Source: Haloplanus sp. XH21 (GTDB lineage Archaea > Halobacteriota > Halobacteria > Halobacteriales > Haloferacaceae). From it: a stretch of DNA of 64,000 nucleotides. The stretch is from positions 2,108,001 to 2,172,000 of the forward strand of contig NZ_JALLPL010000001.1 of the NCBI RefSeq assembly GCF_023276355.1, given 5' to 3'. The notes beneath the pieces were generated by a model that was not told the DNA's origin, did not search any database, and worked only from the letters and a program-made list of their open reading frames with translations. The position numbers and the translations under genes were made by a program. The number at the start of each line of letters is the position of its first letter. Position 1 is the first letter of the stretch. Of the stretch, positions 41,718 to 51,403 are shown piece after piece.

Positions 41718-42251
41718 ATGCCCCAGTGTGAAATGTGCGGTGCCGAAAGTTCGTCGCTCACGACGACGAAAGTCGAGGGGGCGGAACTGGAACTCTGCGA
41801 CGACTGTGCGGACTTCGGAACGGAGGTCCGGACCGAGTCGAGCAGTTCGTCCTCGACCAAATACTCCACGTCGTCCTCCTCGTCTTCTTCGTCTTCGTCT
41901 TCGTCCTCGTCGTCAGGCGGGTCGAGTTCGACGAGCGGCGGGTCACAGCGCCGTAGCGACATGTTCGACGATATGGATGAAATCGTCGCCGACTACGACG
42001 ACCGCATCCGGAACGCCCGCGAAGAGCGCGGGCTGAGCCAGGAGGAACTCGCCGCCGAACTCAATGAGAAGGCGAGCCTCATCCGCAAACTCGAACGCGG
42101 CGACATGCTGCCGAGCGACGCGGTCCAGCGCGAACTCGAATCCGAACTGGACATCTCGCTGTCCGAAGGCGCGAGCGACGAGGACGCCGAGTGGTCCGGC
42201 GGCTCCTCGACGACGACCACGCTCGGCGACGTCGTCAAGCGCAAGGACTGA
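41718..42251 (+). CDS. Multiprotein-bridging-factor 1-like transcription factor
   Basis: A 177-residue MBF1 homologue. The N-terminus is a zinc ribbon (CEMCGAE ... CDDC). A linker of 14 or more serines follows (about 44-66), then the Cro/C1-type helix-turn-helix (IRNAREERGLSQEELAAELNEKASLIRKLERG). MBF1 proteins bridge regulators and TBP at archaeal promoters. The serine run is encoded by an imperfect TCG/TCT repeat that may vary in length. The C-terminus ends in LGDVVKRKD. Confidence 0.93.
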   Translation: MPQCEMCGAESSSLTTTKVEGAELELCDDCADFGTEVRTESSSSSSTKYSTSSSSSSSSSSSSSSSGGSSSTSGGSQRRSDMFDDMDEIVADYDDRIRNAREERGLSQEELAAELNEKASLIRKLERGDMLPSDAVQRELESELDISLSEGASDEDAEWSGGSSTTTTLGDVVKRKD

Positions 42252-42253
42252 AC

Positions 42254-42261
42254 TTCTATAT
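42254..42261 (+). promoter_or_regulatory. TATA box of the nitrilase gene
   Basis: TTCTATAT is centred 28 bases before the ATG at 42286. It starts two bases after the MBF1 stop. Confidence 0.5.
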
Positions 42262-42285
42262 CGGTCGCTCCGTAAACCCTCGGGC

Positions 42286-43383
42286 ATGTCCCGAGAGGTA
42301 GCCGAATCGTTCACGCTCGGCGCTGCCCAGATCGAACCGGTGTATCACGACAGCGAGGCGACGCTAGACAAGACCTGCCGGTGGATCGAACGTGCCGGTG
42401 ACCGCGATGTCGACGTGCTGGTGTTTCCGGAGACGTACTTCCCGGGGTACCCCTACTGGCGTCGAAGTACGTCCATCGCCCGCTGGACCGATCTGATGGT
42501 CGACCTGCAGGAACACAGCCTCCACGTCGACAGCGACGCCGTTGCCACCATCGGCGACGCCGTCGCCGAGGCGGACCTCCATCTCGTTCTCGGCACCAAC
42601 GAGGTCGACGACCGGTCGGGGAGCGAGACGCTCTACAACTCGCTGTTTTTCTTCGACCGCTCCGGCGAGCTGGTCCGTCGCCACCGCAAACTCATGCCCA
42701 CCCACGACGAGCGCAGCATCTGGGGGCGCGGCGACCCCGCCCACCTCGCAGTCCACGACACCGACGTGGGGCGACTCGGCGGGCTCGTCTGTTACGAGAA
42801 CCACATGACGCTGTCGAAGGCGGCGCTCTGCGCACAGGGCGAGGAGATCCACGCCGCCGTCTGGCCCGGCTTCTGGGAACAGCACGGACATCCCGGCGAC
42901 AAGACGCGCGCCGAGTCGGCGGCGGCCCGCGACACCTGCGACATCTACCCTGCCGTCCGTGAGTACGCCTTCGAGACCCAGTCGTTCGTCGCCTCGTGTT
43001 CGGCCTACATGAGCGACGACGTTCCCGAGGGGTTCGAGGAGGGAGAACTCGGCTTCGGTGTGGGCAACGGTGGAAGCATGCTCGTCAACCCCGCCGGGAT
43101 CGTGAAAGCCGGCCCCGCCGTCGGCGAGGAGACGCTCCTGACCGCGGAGTTCGACCGTGACGAGCGCCGCGCCACCAAAGCTTACTTCGACGCGATGGGC
43201 CACTACGCCCGATGGGACGCCGTGAACCTGGAGGTGCGCGACGACCGCCTCGATCCGATCCATCGGCACGGACACGACGAGGGCCGCTCCCTCTCGGCCG
43301 CCACTGCGCAGTCACTCGCCGAGGAGTACGACGTCTCCATCGAGGCCGTCGAGGCCATCGCCGACGCCGTCGAGAACGACTAG
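42286..43383 (+). CDS. Carbon-nitrogen hydrolase (nitrilase-like)
   Basis: A 365-residue nitrilase-superfamily enzyme with a complete Glu-Lys-Cys triad: E49 in [12 protein letters not shown]135 in [12 protein letters not shown] and C169 in [10 protein letters not shown]. The [12 protein letters not shown] loop and the long C-terminal extension resemble aliphatic or aromatic nitrilases. It likely hydrolyses a nitrile to the acid, or an amide. Transcribed from its own promoter. Confidence 0.88.
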   Translation: MSREVAESFTLGAAQIEPVYHDSEATLDKTCRWIERAGDRDVDVLVFPETYFPGYPYWRRSTSIARWTDLMVDLQEHSLHVDSDAVATIGDAVAEADLHLVLGTNEVDDRSGSETLYNSLFFFDRSGELVRRHRKLMPTHDERSIWGRGDPAHLAVHDTDVGRLGGLVCYENHMTLSKAALCAQGEEIHAAVWPGFWEQHGHPGDKTRAESAAARDTCDIYPAVREYAFETQSFVASCSAYMSDDVPEGFEEGELGFGVGNGGSMLVNPAGIVKAGPAVGEETLLTAEFDRDERRATKAYFDAMGHYARWDAVNLEVRDDRLDPIHRHGHDEGRSLSAATAQSLAEEYDVSIEAVEAIADAVEND

Positions 43384-43384
43384 C

Positions 43385-43392
43385 CTTTTTGT
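43385..43392 (+). promoter_or_regulatory. TATA-like box of tpiA
   Basis: CTTTTTGT is centred 27 bases before the ATG at 43415, directly after the nitrilase stop. Confidence 0.4.
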
Positions 43393-43414
43393 CGCCGCGT
43401 CACCCTCCCCTCGT

Positions 43415-44059
43415 ATGTTCATCCTCGTCAACCTGAAGGCGTACCCCTGCGACCCGGTCGCCGTCGCCGAGGCGGCCCGCGACGTCGCCGAATCGAGCGG
43501 CGTCCGCATCGCCGTCGCGCCACAGACGGCCCATCTCGACCGCGTGGCGGCGACCGGCGTCGAGACGTGGAGCCAACACGTCGCGCCCATCGAACACGGC
43601 AGCCACACCGGCCACACCCTGGCCGAGGCCGTCGCCGATGCGGGCGCGACCGGCACCCTGCTCAACCACTCCGAGCGCCGCCTGCGCCTCGCCGACATCG
43701 ACGCCGGTCTCGACGCCGCCGAGCGGGCCGACCTCGAGACGGTCGTCTGTGCCAACAATCCCGATCAGGTGGGTGCGGTCGCAGCGCTCGACCCGGACGC
43801 CGTGGCGGTCGAACCCCCCGAACTCATCGGGGGCGATGTCTCGGTCAGCACTGCCGATCCGGGCATCGTCGAGGGGGCCGTCGCCGCGGCGGACGCGGTC
43901 GACCCCGACGTCGATGTCTACTGCGGGGCCGGCGTCTCGACGGGCGACGACTTGGCCGCGGCCGCGGATCTCGGTGCGCGTGGCGTCCTCCTCGCGAGCG
44001 GCGTCGCCAAGGCCGACGATCCGCGCGCGGCGCTCGAAGCCCTCGTCTCGGGCGTCTAA
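43415..44059 (+). CDS. tpiA: Triosephosphate isomerase, archaeal type
   Basis: A 214-residue short archaeal triosephosphate isomerase, interconverting dihydroxyacetone phosphate and glyceraldehyde 3-phosphate. The active site is visible: N6 and K8 in LVNLKAYP, H85 in LLNHSERR and E133 in [10 protein letters not shown]. The phosphate-binding loop is [10 protein letters not shown] near the C-terminus. It overlaps the convergent HerA-like gene by four bases at the stops. Confidence 0.95.
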   Translation: MFILVNLKAYPCDPVAVAEAARDVAESSGVRIAVAPQTAHLDRVAATGVETWSQHVAPIEHGSHTGHTLAEAVADAGATGTLLNHSERRLRLADIDAGLDAAERADLETVVCANNPDQVGAVAALDPDAVAVEPPELIGGDVSVSTADPGIVEGAVAAADAVDPDVDVYCGAGVSTGDDLAAAADLGARGVLLASGVAKADDPRAALEALVSGV

Positions 44060-45966
44060 AGGATCTCCGCGTCGGTGGGCGAGCGCGGATCGTCGTCGCC
44101 GTCGTCGCCGCTCCCCGACGCCATCTGTCGGCGCGTCGCGTCGTCGGCCGACGCCGGCGCGCCGCCGTTTTCGTCCACGAAGACGGCGTCCTCGTCTACG
44201 AATCCGTCGTCACCCTCGACATCCTCGTCGACGACTTCCACCTCGTCGCGCTCGTCGGCGGCGCGGATGTCCTGTTCCTCGGCATCGAGCACCGACTCGT
44301 CGACGAACGCTTCCTCGACCGCTCGAACCGCCGCATCGAGCGCGTCGCCCTGGAGATGGTCGTCGAAGGCCGCCGCGACTCGATCACGGAGCGCGTACCG
44401 GTACCGGTCGCCGTCGACGTGTTCGACGAACCCGGCCGTCCGGAGCGGGCGGTTTCGGCCGTACGCGATGGGGCGGTCCGGCGTTCCGCCCGCAGCGACG
44501 TGGGCGTCCACCGGATCGGCGACGCGCTCGTGCCGGTAGTGGGCGAGCATCTCCTGTGAGATGTCGGGGAGGTCGGCGATCTCCGCGCGCAGATCGGCGA
44601 CGACCGCCTCGCGGGTGCCCGGCGTCGCGTCGCGTTCGGACGCGTCCGGGTCGTCGTCCGTTGCCGACGCGGGATCGGTCTCGGTCGCGCTCCCGTCGTC
44701 GCCCATCGCCGCAGCGTCGAACGTCACGTCGGCCATCGCGACGGTGTCGGCCGGGGTGTCCGAATCGCCGTCGACCGTATCGTCCGCCGTCGTCTCCGCG
44801 CCGTCGCCGGACTCGCCGTCCGGTTCGTACGCCTGGAGTTCGACCTGATCGGTGGGGAGGTCCTCTACGCGCGCGAAATTCCGCCCGTCGCCGCCGCGGT
44901 ACGGCGCCTCCGTCTTCTGGAGCATCGCCTGCGCGAACTGGTCGGCCATCCGCGACAGGTCGCGGGCCTCCGCCAGTTCCGCCTCGAGTTCCTCGATGCG
45001 GGCCTCCTTCCGGTCGAGTTCCTGGCGCAGGTCGGCGAGTTCGCTCTCGCGGCGCTCCTGTTCGTCGCTGATCTCGCGGAGGTCGGAGACGAGGTCGTCG
45101 CTCACCGACTTGAGTTCCGGGCGCTCGAAGTCGTCGAGGCCGGGCGTCGCGCCCGCGTCGAAGGTGCGCTTGCGGTGGAACTGCACGCGCCGCACCGACT
45201 CGCTCCAGTCGGTCATCAGGAACGCCTCGCCGTCGCCCAGGTCCTCGACGGCGTTCGCGTGTTCGGCGTCGATGATCCGACTCACGACGTTCGTGTCGTT
45301 GTTCCACGTCAGGCGGTGCCACACCAGCCAGTCACACTGCGTGATGAAGTCCTTCTTCACGTCGGCGGGGCGCTGGCTGATGCCGACGATACCGAGGCCG
45401 TGTTTCCGGCCCCGTTTTCCGATCTTGATCAGCATCTTCCCCGTCTCGTCGAGGCCGCCGCCTTCCGGGATGTACTCGTGGACCTCCTCGACGAGCATCA
45501 GGAACGGCTTTTTCAGTTTCTTCTCCTTGGCAAAGAGGTGGCGGGCGACCGACAACAGGAGTTCCTTCGCCTCGCTGTCGTCGAGATAGCCCGACACGTC
45601 GAGGATGATCGGGACGTTGCCCTCCAGCGCCAGCGACGCGAGTTTCTCGGCGTGTTCCGGGCTGACCTGGATGTCACACTCGTCGTCCGCGCCCGCGTGC
45701 AGAAGTTCGAACTCCTCTTTCAGACCGTAGTACTCCCCGTCCGTGTCGACCACCAGAACGGGAAAGTTGTTCGCGAGAAGGTTCTCGACCAGCACCGAGG
45801 CGGTGTTCGACTTGCCAGATCCGGATTTCCCCGTGACGAACCCCCGACCGGTGAGCAGTTCCACGACCGGGAGCGAAACGGGCGTTCCGGGGTCAGCGTC
45901 GGCGGTGCCGCCCGGGCCGTCGCTCACGTCCGCGACCGTGATCGTTTCCGTATCCGTCTCCGTCAT
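44056..45966 (-). CDS. HerA-like DUF87 ATPase
   Basis: A 636-residue ATPase. Walker A is [14 protein letters not shown] (about 45-58), [13 protein letters not shown] and [16 protein letters not shown] supply Walker B, and [16 protein letters not shown] is the HerA-type sensor. A coiled coil (about 300-345) and a long acidic, disordered stretch follow, then a small C-terminal domain with many charged residues. HerA-like motors translocate DNA. This one is intact, unlike the fragment at 25635. Confidence 0.9.
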   Translation of the reverse strand: MTETDTETITVADVSDGPGGTADADPGTPVSLPVVELLTGRGFVTGKSGSGKSNTASVLVENLLANNFPVLVVDTDGEYYGLKEEFELLHAGADDECDIQVSPEHAEKLASLALEGNVPIILDVSGYLDDSEAKELLLSVARHLFAKEKKLKKPFLMLVEEVHEYIPEGGGLDETGKMLIKIGKRGRKHGLGIVGISQRPADVKKDFITQCDWLVWHRLTWNNDTNVVSRIIDAEHANAVEDLGDGEAFLMTDWSESVRRVQFHRKRTFDAGATPGLDDFERPELKSVSDDLVSDLREISDEQERRESELADLRQELDRKEARIEELEAELAEARDLSRMADQFAQAMLQKTEAPYRGGDGRNFARVEDLPTDQVELQAYEPDGESGDGAETTADDTVDGDSDTPADTVAMADVTFDAAAMGDDGSATETDPASATDDDPDASERDATPGTREAVVADLRAEIADLPDISQEMLAHYRHERVADPVDAHVAAGGTPDRPIAYGRNRPLRTAGFVEHVDGDRYRYALRDRVAAAFDDHLQGDALDAAVRAVEEAFVDESVLDAEEQDIRAADERDEVEVVDEDVEGDDGFVDEDAVFVDENGGAPASADDATRRQMASGSGDDGDDDPRSPTDAEIL

Positions 45967-46033
45967 CGGCCTGTGAGAGGGTCCCGTCCCCCATAGTTCC
46001 GCGTCAGACGCGCGTCCGCTCCCGGCTGTCGTA

Positions 46034-47302
46034 CTACGCGTCGAAATCAGTCAACGACGACTGGCCATCGGTCCCGTCGGCGTCCGTAGAGACCGCCTCG
46101 CCGTCGCTCGAATCCGTCCCCTCCGCACCGTTCCACCCGTCCAGTCGCGCCTGTTCCGCGGCGTCGAACTGCAGATTCGACACCCGCACCCCGAGTTTCC
46201 GGACCGTCTCCTCCGAGAACTCCGCGAGGAGGTCGAGCGCCACCTCCCGAACCAGATCGGCGTCGGCGACGGGGCCGGAGAGCGACCGCTCCCGCGTGTT
46301 GACATCGTAGGGCGGGGTGATCACCTTGATGCCGATGGTGCGGTACAGGGCACCCTTGCTCGCGGCCCGGTCGGCCACGTCCGCCGCGAGACCGGCGACG
46401 ACCTCTCGCTTGCGGTCGTCGGCCGCCGTCGCCTCCGTGAGCGCCGACTCGCGGGCCAGGCTCTTGGGTCGCCCCGTCGGCGTCACCTCCCGGTCGTCGT
46501 GTCCCCGGGCGCGATCGTAGAGCGTGCGCCCGCGCTCGCCGAACCGATCCCGGAGCGTTCCGGGGTCGGCCGCCGCGAGATCGCCCGCCGTCTCGATGCC
46601 CAGCTCGCCCAACTCCCGAGCCGTCACCGGCCCGACGCCGTGGACGGCCTCGACGGGGAGCGGTGCAAAAAACTCCTGCACGTCGCCGGGTTCGACCACC
46701 ACCAGTCCGTCGGGTTTGTCGCGGTCGCTCGCCACCTTCGCGGCGCTCATGTTGGGCGCGACGCCGACGCTCGCCGGGACACCGACCTCGCGGGCGATTC
46801 GGTCCTTGAGATGACGGGCGTACCCCTCGGCGAGCGTCCGGCCGTCGACCGTCGTCCACGCCGTCCGCTCCGTCACGTCCAGATACGCCTCGTCGACGCT
46901 CACTTCGCGGATCCGCTCGGCCGACTCCCGGAGGATGGCCTTGATGCGGTCGGCCACCTCGCGGTAGTACTCCAGGTCGACGGGGCGGTAGTAGCCAGCG
47001 TCGTCGACGTCGAGGGCGGGGTCGTCGCGGGCCCGTGCCATCCGCGGCAGTCGGTCGAGCGCCTGCGAGATGGGCTGGGCGCTCTCGACACCGGACGCCC
47101 GCGCCTCGTAACTCGCCGTGGCGACGGCGCCGTGGGGTTCGCCGGACTCGTAGCCCATGCCGACGACGACAGGTTCGCCGCGCAGTCCGGGCTCGCGCAG
47201 CCGCTCACAGGAAGCGTAAAAGCAGTCCATGTCGACGTGACAGACGATGCGGTCCTCGGCGTCGTCGACGTCGGCCCCGGGGAGCGTCCCGCCGGCATCC
47301 AT
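46034..47302 (-). CDS. dinB: DNA polymerase IV (Y family)
   Basis: A 422-residue translesion polymerase. Catalytic acidic residues lie in HVDMDCFYASCE and VSVDEAYLD, and the HhH segment is EAVHGVGPVTARELGELG. A C-terminal PCNA-binding box reads QSSLTDF. It copies past damaged bases with low fidelity. The ATG at 47302 is preferred to a TTG 30 bases upstream, since the MRVVRDP extension has no family match. Confidence 0.93.
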   Translation of the reverse strand: MDAGGTLPGADVDDAEDRIVCHVDMDCFYASCERLREPGLRGEPVVVGMGYESGEPHGAVATASYEARASGVESAQPISQALDRLPRMARARDDPALDVDDAGYYRPVDLEYYREVADRIKAILRESAERIREVSVDEAYLDVTERTAWTTVDGRTLAEGYARHLKDRIAREVGVPASVGVAPNMSAAKVASDRDKPDGLVVVEPGDVQEFFAPLPVEAVHGVGPVTARELGELGIETAGDLAAADPGTLRDRFGERGRTLYDRARGHDDREVTPTGRPKSLARESALTEATAADDRKREVVAGLAADVADRAASKGALYRTIGIKVITPPYDVNTRERSLSGPVADADLVREVALDLLAEFSEETVRKLGVRVSNLQFDAAEQARLDGWNGAEGTDSSDGEAVSTDADGTDGQSSLTDFDA

Positions 47303-47347
47303 ACGTGTGGCTGGGTCGCGGACGACCCTCAAGATTCCGCTCGACCG

Positions 47348-47776
47348 CTACTTGAGTCGCTCCTGCAGAAACGAGGGATGCGTCGCCGTCACGCCCTCCA
47401 GCGCCAGGATGTCGTCGTTGATCACGTCGCCGAGGGCGTCGCCGTCCGGCGCCCGAACCTCCGCCATCAGCATGTGGTCGCCCGAGGAGGTGTAGAGTGC
47501 CTCGACGGCATCGAGATCCTTGAGCGTGCGCGTCACCTCGACGTACCGCTCGCTCGCGACTTCGATCCCGACGATGGCGATGGACTGCCCCGAGAGCTTT
47601 TTCGGGTCGACCTCCGCGGAGTAGCCGACGATAGTGCCATCCTCTTCCATCTGCTGGATATACTTCCGAACGGTCGGCTTCGAGACGCCGGCCCGCTCGG
47701 CGATCTCCCCGTAGGAGGCCTGCGCGTCCTCCTCGAGTACGGAGAGGATGCGACGTTCCGTAGCGGTCGTTCCCAT
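47348..47776 (-). CDS. Lrp/AsnC-family transcriptional regulator
   Basis: A 142-residue regulator with an N-terminal helix-turn-helix (TERRILSVLEEDAQASYGEIAERAG then VSKPTVRKYIQQME) and a C-terminal RAM ligand-binding domain (about 68-140). A TATA-like AAAAATAT (47800-47807) lies 27 bases before its start. It sits between polymerase IV and the 2-oxoacid oxidoreductase and may sense an amino acid or 2-oxoacid. Regulation of its neighbours is possible but not shown. Confidence 0.92.
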   Translation of the reverse strand: MGTTATERRILSVLEEDAQASYGEIAERAGVSKPTVRKYIQQMEEDGTIVGYSAEVDPKKLSGQSIAIVGIEVASERYVEVTRTLKDLDAVEALYTSSGDHMLMAEVRAPDGDALGDVINDDILALEGVTATHPSFLQERLK

Positions 47777-47869
47777 ACCTATCCCTTTCGTTCCACGGAA
47801 AAAATATGTTGCGAAGGAGAAAATCAGTTCGCGGTCCGTCTCCGGAGCGCTCGGGAGCCGTCTATCGGG

Positions 47870-48808
47870 CTACTTGTGCCGGTCGAGCAGCAGGTCGTGG
47901 GTGCGCTCCCACTCGTAGTCCTCGTCGAAGTAGCGCTCCGCGAGCGGCTCCTCGGGCATCTCGCCGATGGCCTGTTTCTCCTCCTGGTAGGAGGGCCGGT
48001 CCGAATCGACGTAGAACCGGCCGGTCAGCACTTCGCCGTCGTAGAGCGCCTGTTCGGCCTCGCTGGCCATGTCCGCGGCGTCGCCCTTGTTCGTCGGATC
48101 GAAGTCGTAGTCGTCGGAGTCGTTGACATCGATGTAGGGGACGTACTGCCGAGCGTCCTTGTTCCAGGTCGGACACTGCGTGAGGAAGTCCACGTGGGCG
48201 AAGCCGTCGTGTTGCATCGCCTCGACGAGGATTTCCTTGGCCTGATTGGGGTTGACCGCCGCGGTCCGGGCGACGTAGGACGCCCCCGAAGTGAGCGCGA
48301 GCGACAGCGGCCGGATGGGGTCCTTGGCGCTGCCGTGGGGTTGCGTCTTCGACTTGTGACCCTTCGGCGACGTGGGCGAGGTCTGCCCTTTCGTCAGGCC
48401 GAAAATCTCGTTGTTGAAGACGATGTAGGTCATGTCGTGGTTCTCGCGAGCGGTGTGCATGAAGTGGTTCCCGCCGATGCCGTAGCCGTCGCCGTCCCCG
48501 CCGGCGGCGACGACTTCGAGGTCGGGGTTCGCGAGCTTGGCCGCCCGCGCGATGGGGAGCGACCGCCCGTGGATGGAGTGGTAGCCGTAGCTCTCGAAGT
48601 AGCTGTTGAGCTTGCCCGAGCAGCCGATGCCAGTGACCAGCAACACCTCGTCGGGGTTGCGGCCGATTTCGGGCATGGCCTGTTTCAGCGCCTTCAGGAC
48701 GCCGAAGTCGCCACAGCCCGGACACCACGTCGCCTGTGGTTCGAGGGTGGGAGTGAACTCTTCGCGGTCGATTTCGCGGTCTTCGCCGATGGCTGAGAAT
48801 GCGCTCAT
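47870..48808 (-). CDS. porB: 2-Oxoacid:ferredoxin oxidoreductase, beta subunit
   Basis: A 312-residue thiamine-diphosphate subunit. It has the 4Fe-4S/TPP segment TWCPGCGDFGVLKAL, GIGCSGKLNSY, the TPP-binding GGDGDGYGIGGNHF and NNEIFGLTKGQTSPTSP. With the alpha subunit it oxidises a 2-oxoacid to its acyl-CoA and reduces ferredoxin. The length and the opening (SAFSAIGEDREIDREEFTP) fit the pyruvate enzyme; a 2-oxoglutarate enzyme remains possible. It starts three bases after the alpha subunit. Confidence 0.85.
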   Translation of the reverse strand: MSAFSAIGEDREIDREEFTPTLEPQATWCPGCGDFGVLKALKQAMPEIGRNPDEVLLVTGIGCSGKLNSYFESYGYHSIHGRSLPIARAAKLANPDLEVVAAGGDGDGYGIGGNHFMHTARENHDMTYIVFNNEIFGLTKGQTSPTSPKGHKSKTQPHGSAKDPIRPLSLALTSGASYVARTAAVNPNQAKEILVEAMQHDGFAHVDFLTQCPTWNKDARQYVPYIDVNDSDDYDFDPTNKGDAADMASEAEQALYDGEVLTGRFYVDSDRPSYQEEKQAIGEMPEEPLAERYFDEDYEWERTHDLLLDRHK

Positions 48809-48811
48809 GGG

Positions 48812-50698
48812 TTAGTCACCTGCCGCTGGTACGTAGGTCGTCTGCTGGCCGGGGACATCCTCCCCGTCGATGCTGGCTTCGAACCCGGCGACGATTTCGG
48901 CGGGCTCGAACGGTTCGCCGTTGTACTTCAGGAGGCTCGACAGTTTGTCGCCGAACCGGCCGAGTTCCTTCTGGGTAAGCCCCCGGAACTGTCCGGAGGC
49001 GTTCATCTCGACGACGAGCGCCTCGTCGACGCTCTCTAAGAACTCCGTCATCTCCGCCTCGGGGTAGGGCATCATGTCGCTCACGCCGATGCCTTTCACC
49101 GAGTGACCAGCGTCGTTGAGGCGGTCGACCGCCTCCGCGACCGTCCCCTGCTGGCTCCCGAAGGTGATGAGGCCGTAGTCGGCCTCGTCGGGACCCATGT
49201 ACGTCTGCGTCGACTGGTCGTCGAGGAACTCGCGGATGGCGTCGAGTTTCGACATCCGGCGCTCCATCTGCGTGACGCGGTTGGTCGGATCCTCGTCGAT
49301 GTGGCCGGCCTGGTTGTGCTCGTTACCGGTTACGAGGAAGTGGCCGCCCTTCTGGCCGGGGATCGACCGCGGGCTGACGCCGTCCTCGGCGTCGTAGCGG
49401 TAGCGGTAGAACTTCCCGCCGGGGCCGTGTGGGGCGTCCGCAAGTTCCTCTTCGGTCGTCACCGCGCCGAGGTCCGGATTCGGCTCGCGGTCGAAGTGAC
49501 TCGCGGGCACGTTCATCAGTTCGCCACCGATCTTCTGGTCGTAGAGCAGGACGACCGGGATGTTGTAGCCGTAGGCGAGCTGGAACGCGAGGCGCGACTG
49601 CTCGTAGGCCTCGGCAACCGTTCCCGGCGCCAGAACGACCCGATTCGAGTCGCCCTGACTCGTATAGAGGACGTGTTCGAGGTCGGCCTGTTCGGGCTTG
49701 GTCGGTAGCCCCGTCGAGGGGCCGGCGCGCATCGCCTCGACTAGCACGACGGGCGTCTCGGACATCTCGGCCAGACCGAGCGGTTCGGACATAAGCGCGA
49801 ACCCGCCGCCCGAGGATCCCGACATCGCCTTGACGCCGGCGTGGGAGGCGCCGAGCGCGAGCGCCGCGGCCGCGATTTCGTCCTCGACCTGCTCGGAGAT
49901 GCCGCCCACCTCCGGCAGCGCCTGGGACATGATAGTGAACACCTCGGTCCACGGCGTCATGGGGTAGCCCGCGATGAACCGACACCCCTCGTCGATGGCG
50001 CCGTAGGCGATAGTGTCGCTCCCCGAGAGCAACACCTGCTCCTCGTCGTGGCTGCCCTGGGGCACGCGGAGGTCGTGGGTGAACTCGAACTCCTCTTTCA
50101 CCATGTCGTGGGTGTAATGGAGGATCTCCGTGTTGGGTTCGAGAATATCTTCGGGCATCGCCTCGGCCATCAGATCCTCGAAATACTGGAGATCGATCCC
50201 CAGGAGCGCGGCGGTGGCGCCGACGCCTGCCGTGTTTCGCATCACCTCTCGCCCCTGCTCGCGGGCGATTTCGCGGAGGTTGATGGGGTAGACGTGCCAG
50301 TCGTTCTCCTCGACGCGCTCCTCGAAGTTCGGGATGTCGGCGGCGTCGAGCAGACCGGTGTCGTAGACGATGACCCCACCCTCGTTGAGGTCGTCCAAGT
50401 TCTCCGACAGCGGCTTGATCTCCTCGTCGCCGTAGTAGGCCCCTTCCTGTGGATTCCGGGCGAAGGAGTCACCGAGCGCGAGCAGACAGTTGAATCCGTC
50501 ACCTCGTGAGGTGACTGGCTCCGAGTCGGCGCGTACTTCGGTGTACGTGTGGCCGCCGCGGATCCGCGACGGATAATGTCGGTGCGTAAAGACGTGCAGC
50601 CCCGCTCGCATCAGGGCCTTGGCGAAGTTCTGGCTGGTCGATGCGATACCGTCGCCCGACCCGCCAGCGATCCGCCACATGAGTTCATGGTCAGTCAT
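48812..50698 (-). CDS. porA: 2-Oxoacid:ferredoxin oxidoreductase, fused gamma-alpha subunit
   Basis: A 628-residue subunit in which a gamma domain (about 1-190, GSGDGIASTSQNFAKALMRAG) is fused to the alpha domain (about 210-628, with SGSDTIAYGAIDEGCRFIAGYPMTPWTEV and AMSGSSGGGFALMSEPLGLAEM). The C-terminal QGTVAEAVDRLNDAG part is the domain II of such enzymes. It partners with PorB. The fused form is the haloarchaeal type. Whether pyruvate or 2-oxoglutarate is used is not fully certain. Confidence 0.87.
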   Translation of the reverse strand: MTDHELMWRIAGGSGDGIASTSQNFAKALMRAGLHVFTHRHYPSRIRGGHTYTEVRADSEPVTSRGDGFNCLLALGDSFARNPQEGAYYGDEEIKPLSENLDDLNEGGVIVYDTGLLDAADIPNFEERVEENDWHVYPINLREIAREQGREVMRNTAGVGATAALLGIDLQYFEDLMAEAMPEDILEPNTEILHYTHDMVKEEFEFTHDLRVPQGSHDEEQVLLSGSDTIAYGAIDEGCRFIAGYPMTPWTEVFTIMSQALPEVGGISEQVEDEIAAAALALGASHAGVKAMSGSSGGGFALMSEPLGLAEMSETPVVLVEAMRAGPSTGLPTKPEQADLEHVLYTSQGDSNRVVLAPGTVAEAYEQSRLAFQLAYGYNIPVVLLYDQKIGGELMNVPASHFDREPNPDLGAVTTEEELADAPHGPGGKFYRYRYDAEDGVSPRSIPGQKGGHFLVTGNEHNQAGHIDEDPTNRVTQMERRMSKLDAIREFLDDQSTQTYMGPDEADYGLITFGSQQGTVAEAVDRLNDAGHSVKGIGVSDMMPYPEAEMTEFLESVDEALVVEMNASGQFRGLTQKELGRFGDKLSSLLKYNGEPFEPAEIVAGFEASIDGEDVPGQQTTYVPAAGD

Positions 50699-50909
50699 AT
50701 TTACATCACGGCCCCCTGAGGGCCATTACTGAGAAAGTTGATCACGGTTCGACTAAAGCCTTTGCTATACATTACCACACAAAAATGATGTAAGATCCCA
50801 CTGCCTCGGGCGATTATTCGACCCGGTTCGCGACGAAAATCCACCCTGCCAGGCGTCGCTCGGCACCGTCAGCAAACCGAGCGAAGAAGAGATCGCCAAA
50901 CAGGAATCG

Positions 50910-51352
50910 TTACGCCGACACCACGTCGGGTTTCAGCGCCGCCACGGCGTCGAGCAGTTCCGCTCGGTCGCGCTCCGGCACGTCGAACGCCTGGAGACTC
51001 GCGTCCAGATGCTCCGCGACGCGGTCGAAGTCCGCCCCGGTGATGTTCAGGTGGGCGTGGGCCGCCTCCATGTTGCGGCCGTCGTACTCCCCCGGGCCGC
51101 CGGCGACCTGGCTGATGAACGTCGCCTGGTGGTCGTGCAGGGCGTCGGTGTCGACGCCCTCGAAGTAGGGTTCGGGCCGTTCGTCGTTCATACTGCGGCT
51201 GGAAGTCAATACAGCTATTCGCCGACCCGGGGCGGCGAATGGCTTGAAACAGTTACAGCCGACAGTATCAGCACGCGGTCGGAGAACTCGTCGACGACGG
51301 CCTCGATGGCGTCTCGTCCGCCGAGTCTGTCGTACAGCGTCTCCGACGACAT
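50910..51352 (-). pseudogene. Truncated haemoglobin (group I-like) split by a 77-bp insertion
   Basis: Two parts of one globin lie on either side of a short element. The first starts at ATG 51352 and reads MSSETLYDRLGGRDAIEAVV, then DEFSDRVL, until it enters the insert, where it stops in frame after about 20 more codons. The second resumes as NDERPEPYFEGVDTDALHDHQ and contains EAAHAHLNI with the probable haem-binding His. Removing the insert plus one copy of the TCA duplication restores one frame across VL|NDE. The downstream part could be translated from a new ATG at 51191, but would lack the first two helices. Confidence 0.85.
51191..51267. mobile_element. 77-bp MITE-like element in the globin gene
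   Basis: The ends are imperfect inverted repeats: TACTGCGGCTG (51191-51201) and CAGCCGACAGTA (51256-51267, reverse complement TACTGTCGGCTG). A TCA lies on both sides (51188-51190 and 51268-51270), a 3-bp target duplication. Inside is a hairpin with perfect arms ATTCGCCG (51217-51224) and CGGCGAAT (51233-51240). It has no coding capacity and must have been moved in trans. Confidence 0.8.
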
Positions 51353-51403
51353 GTCGTCACCGACGAGCGATTCGGGCGGAATGAAGGTTCCGAACCGCGC
51401 CCG

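Noticed and set aside
41870-41930. CRISPR-like short repeats
   Set aside because: The TCG/TCT units are inside the MBF1 coding frame and encode serines; there are no spacers. No CRISPR array was seen anywhere in the window.
46499-48796. A 765-codon open frame on the plus strand
   Set aside because: It runs antisense through polymerase IV, the Lrp regulator and PorB, all of which have strong motifs; it is a composition artefact.
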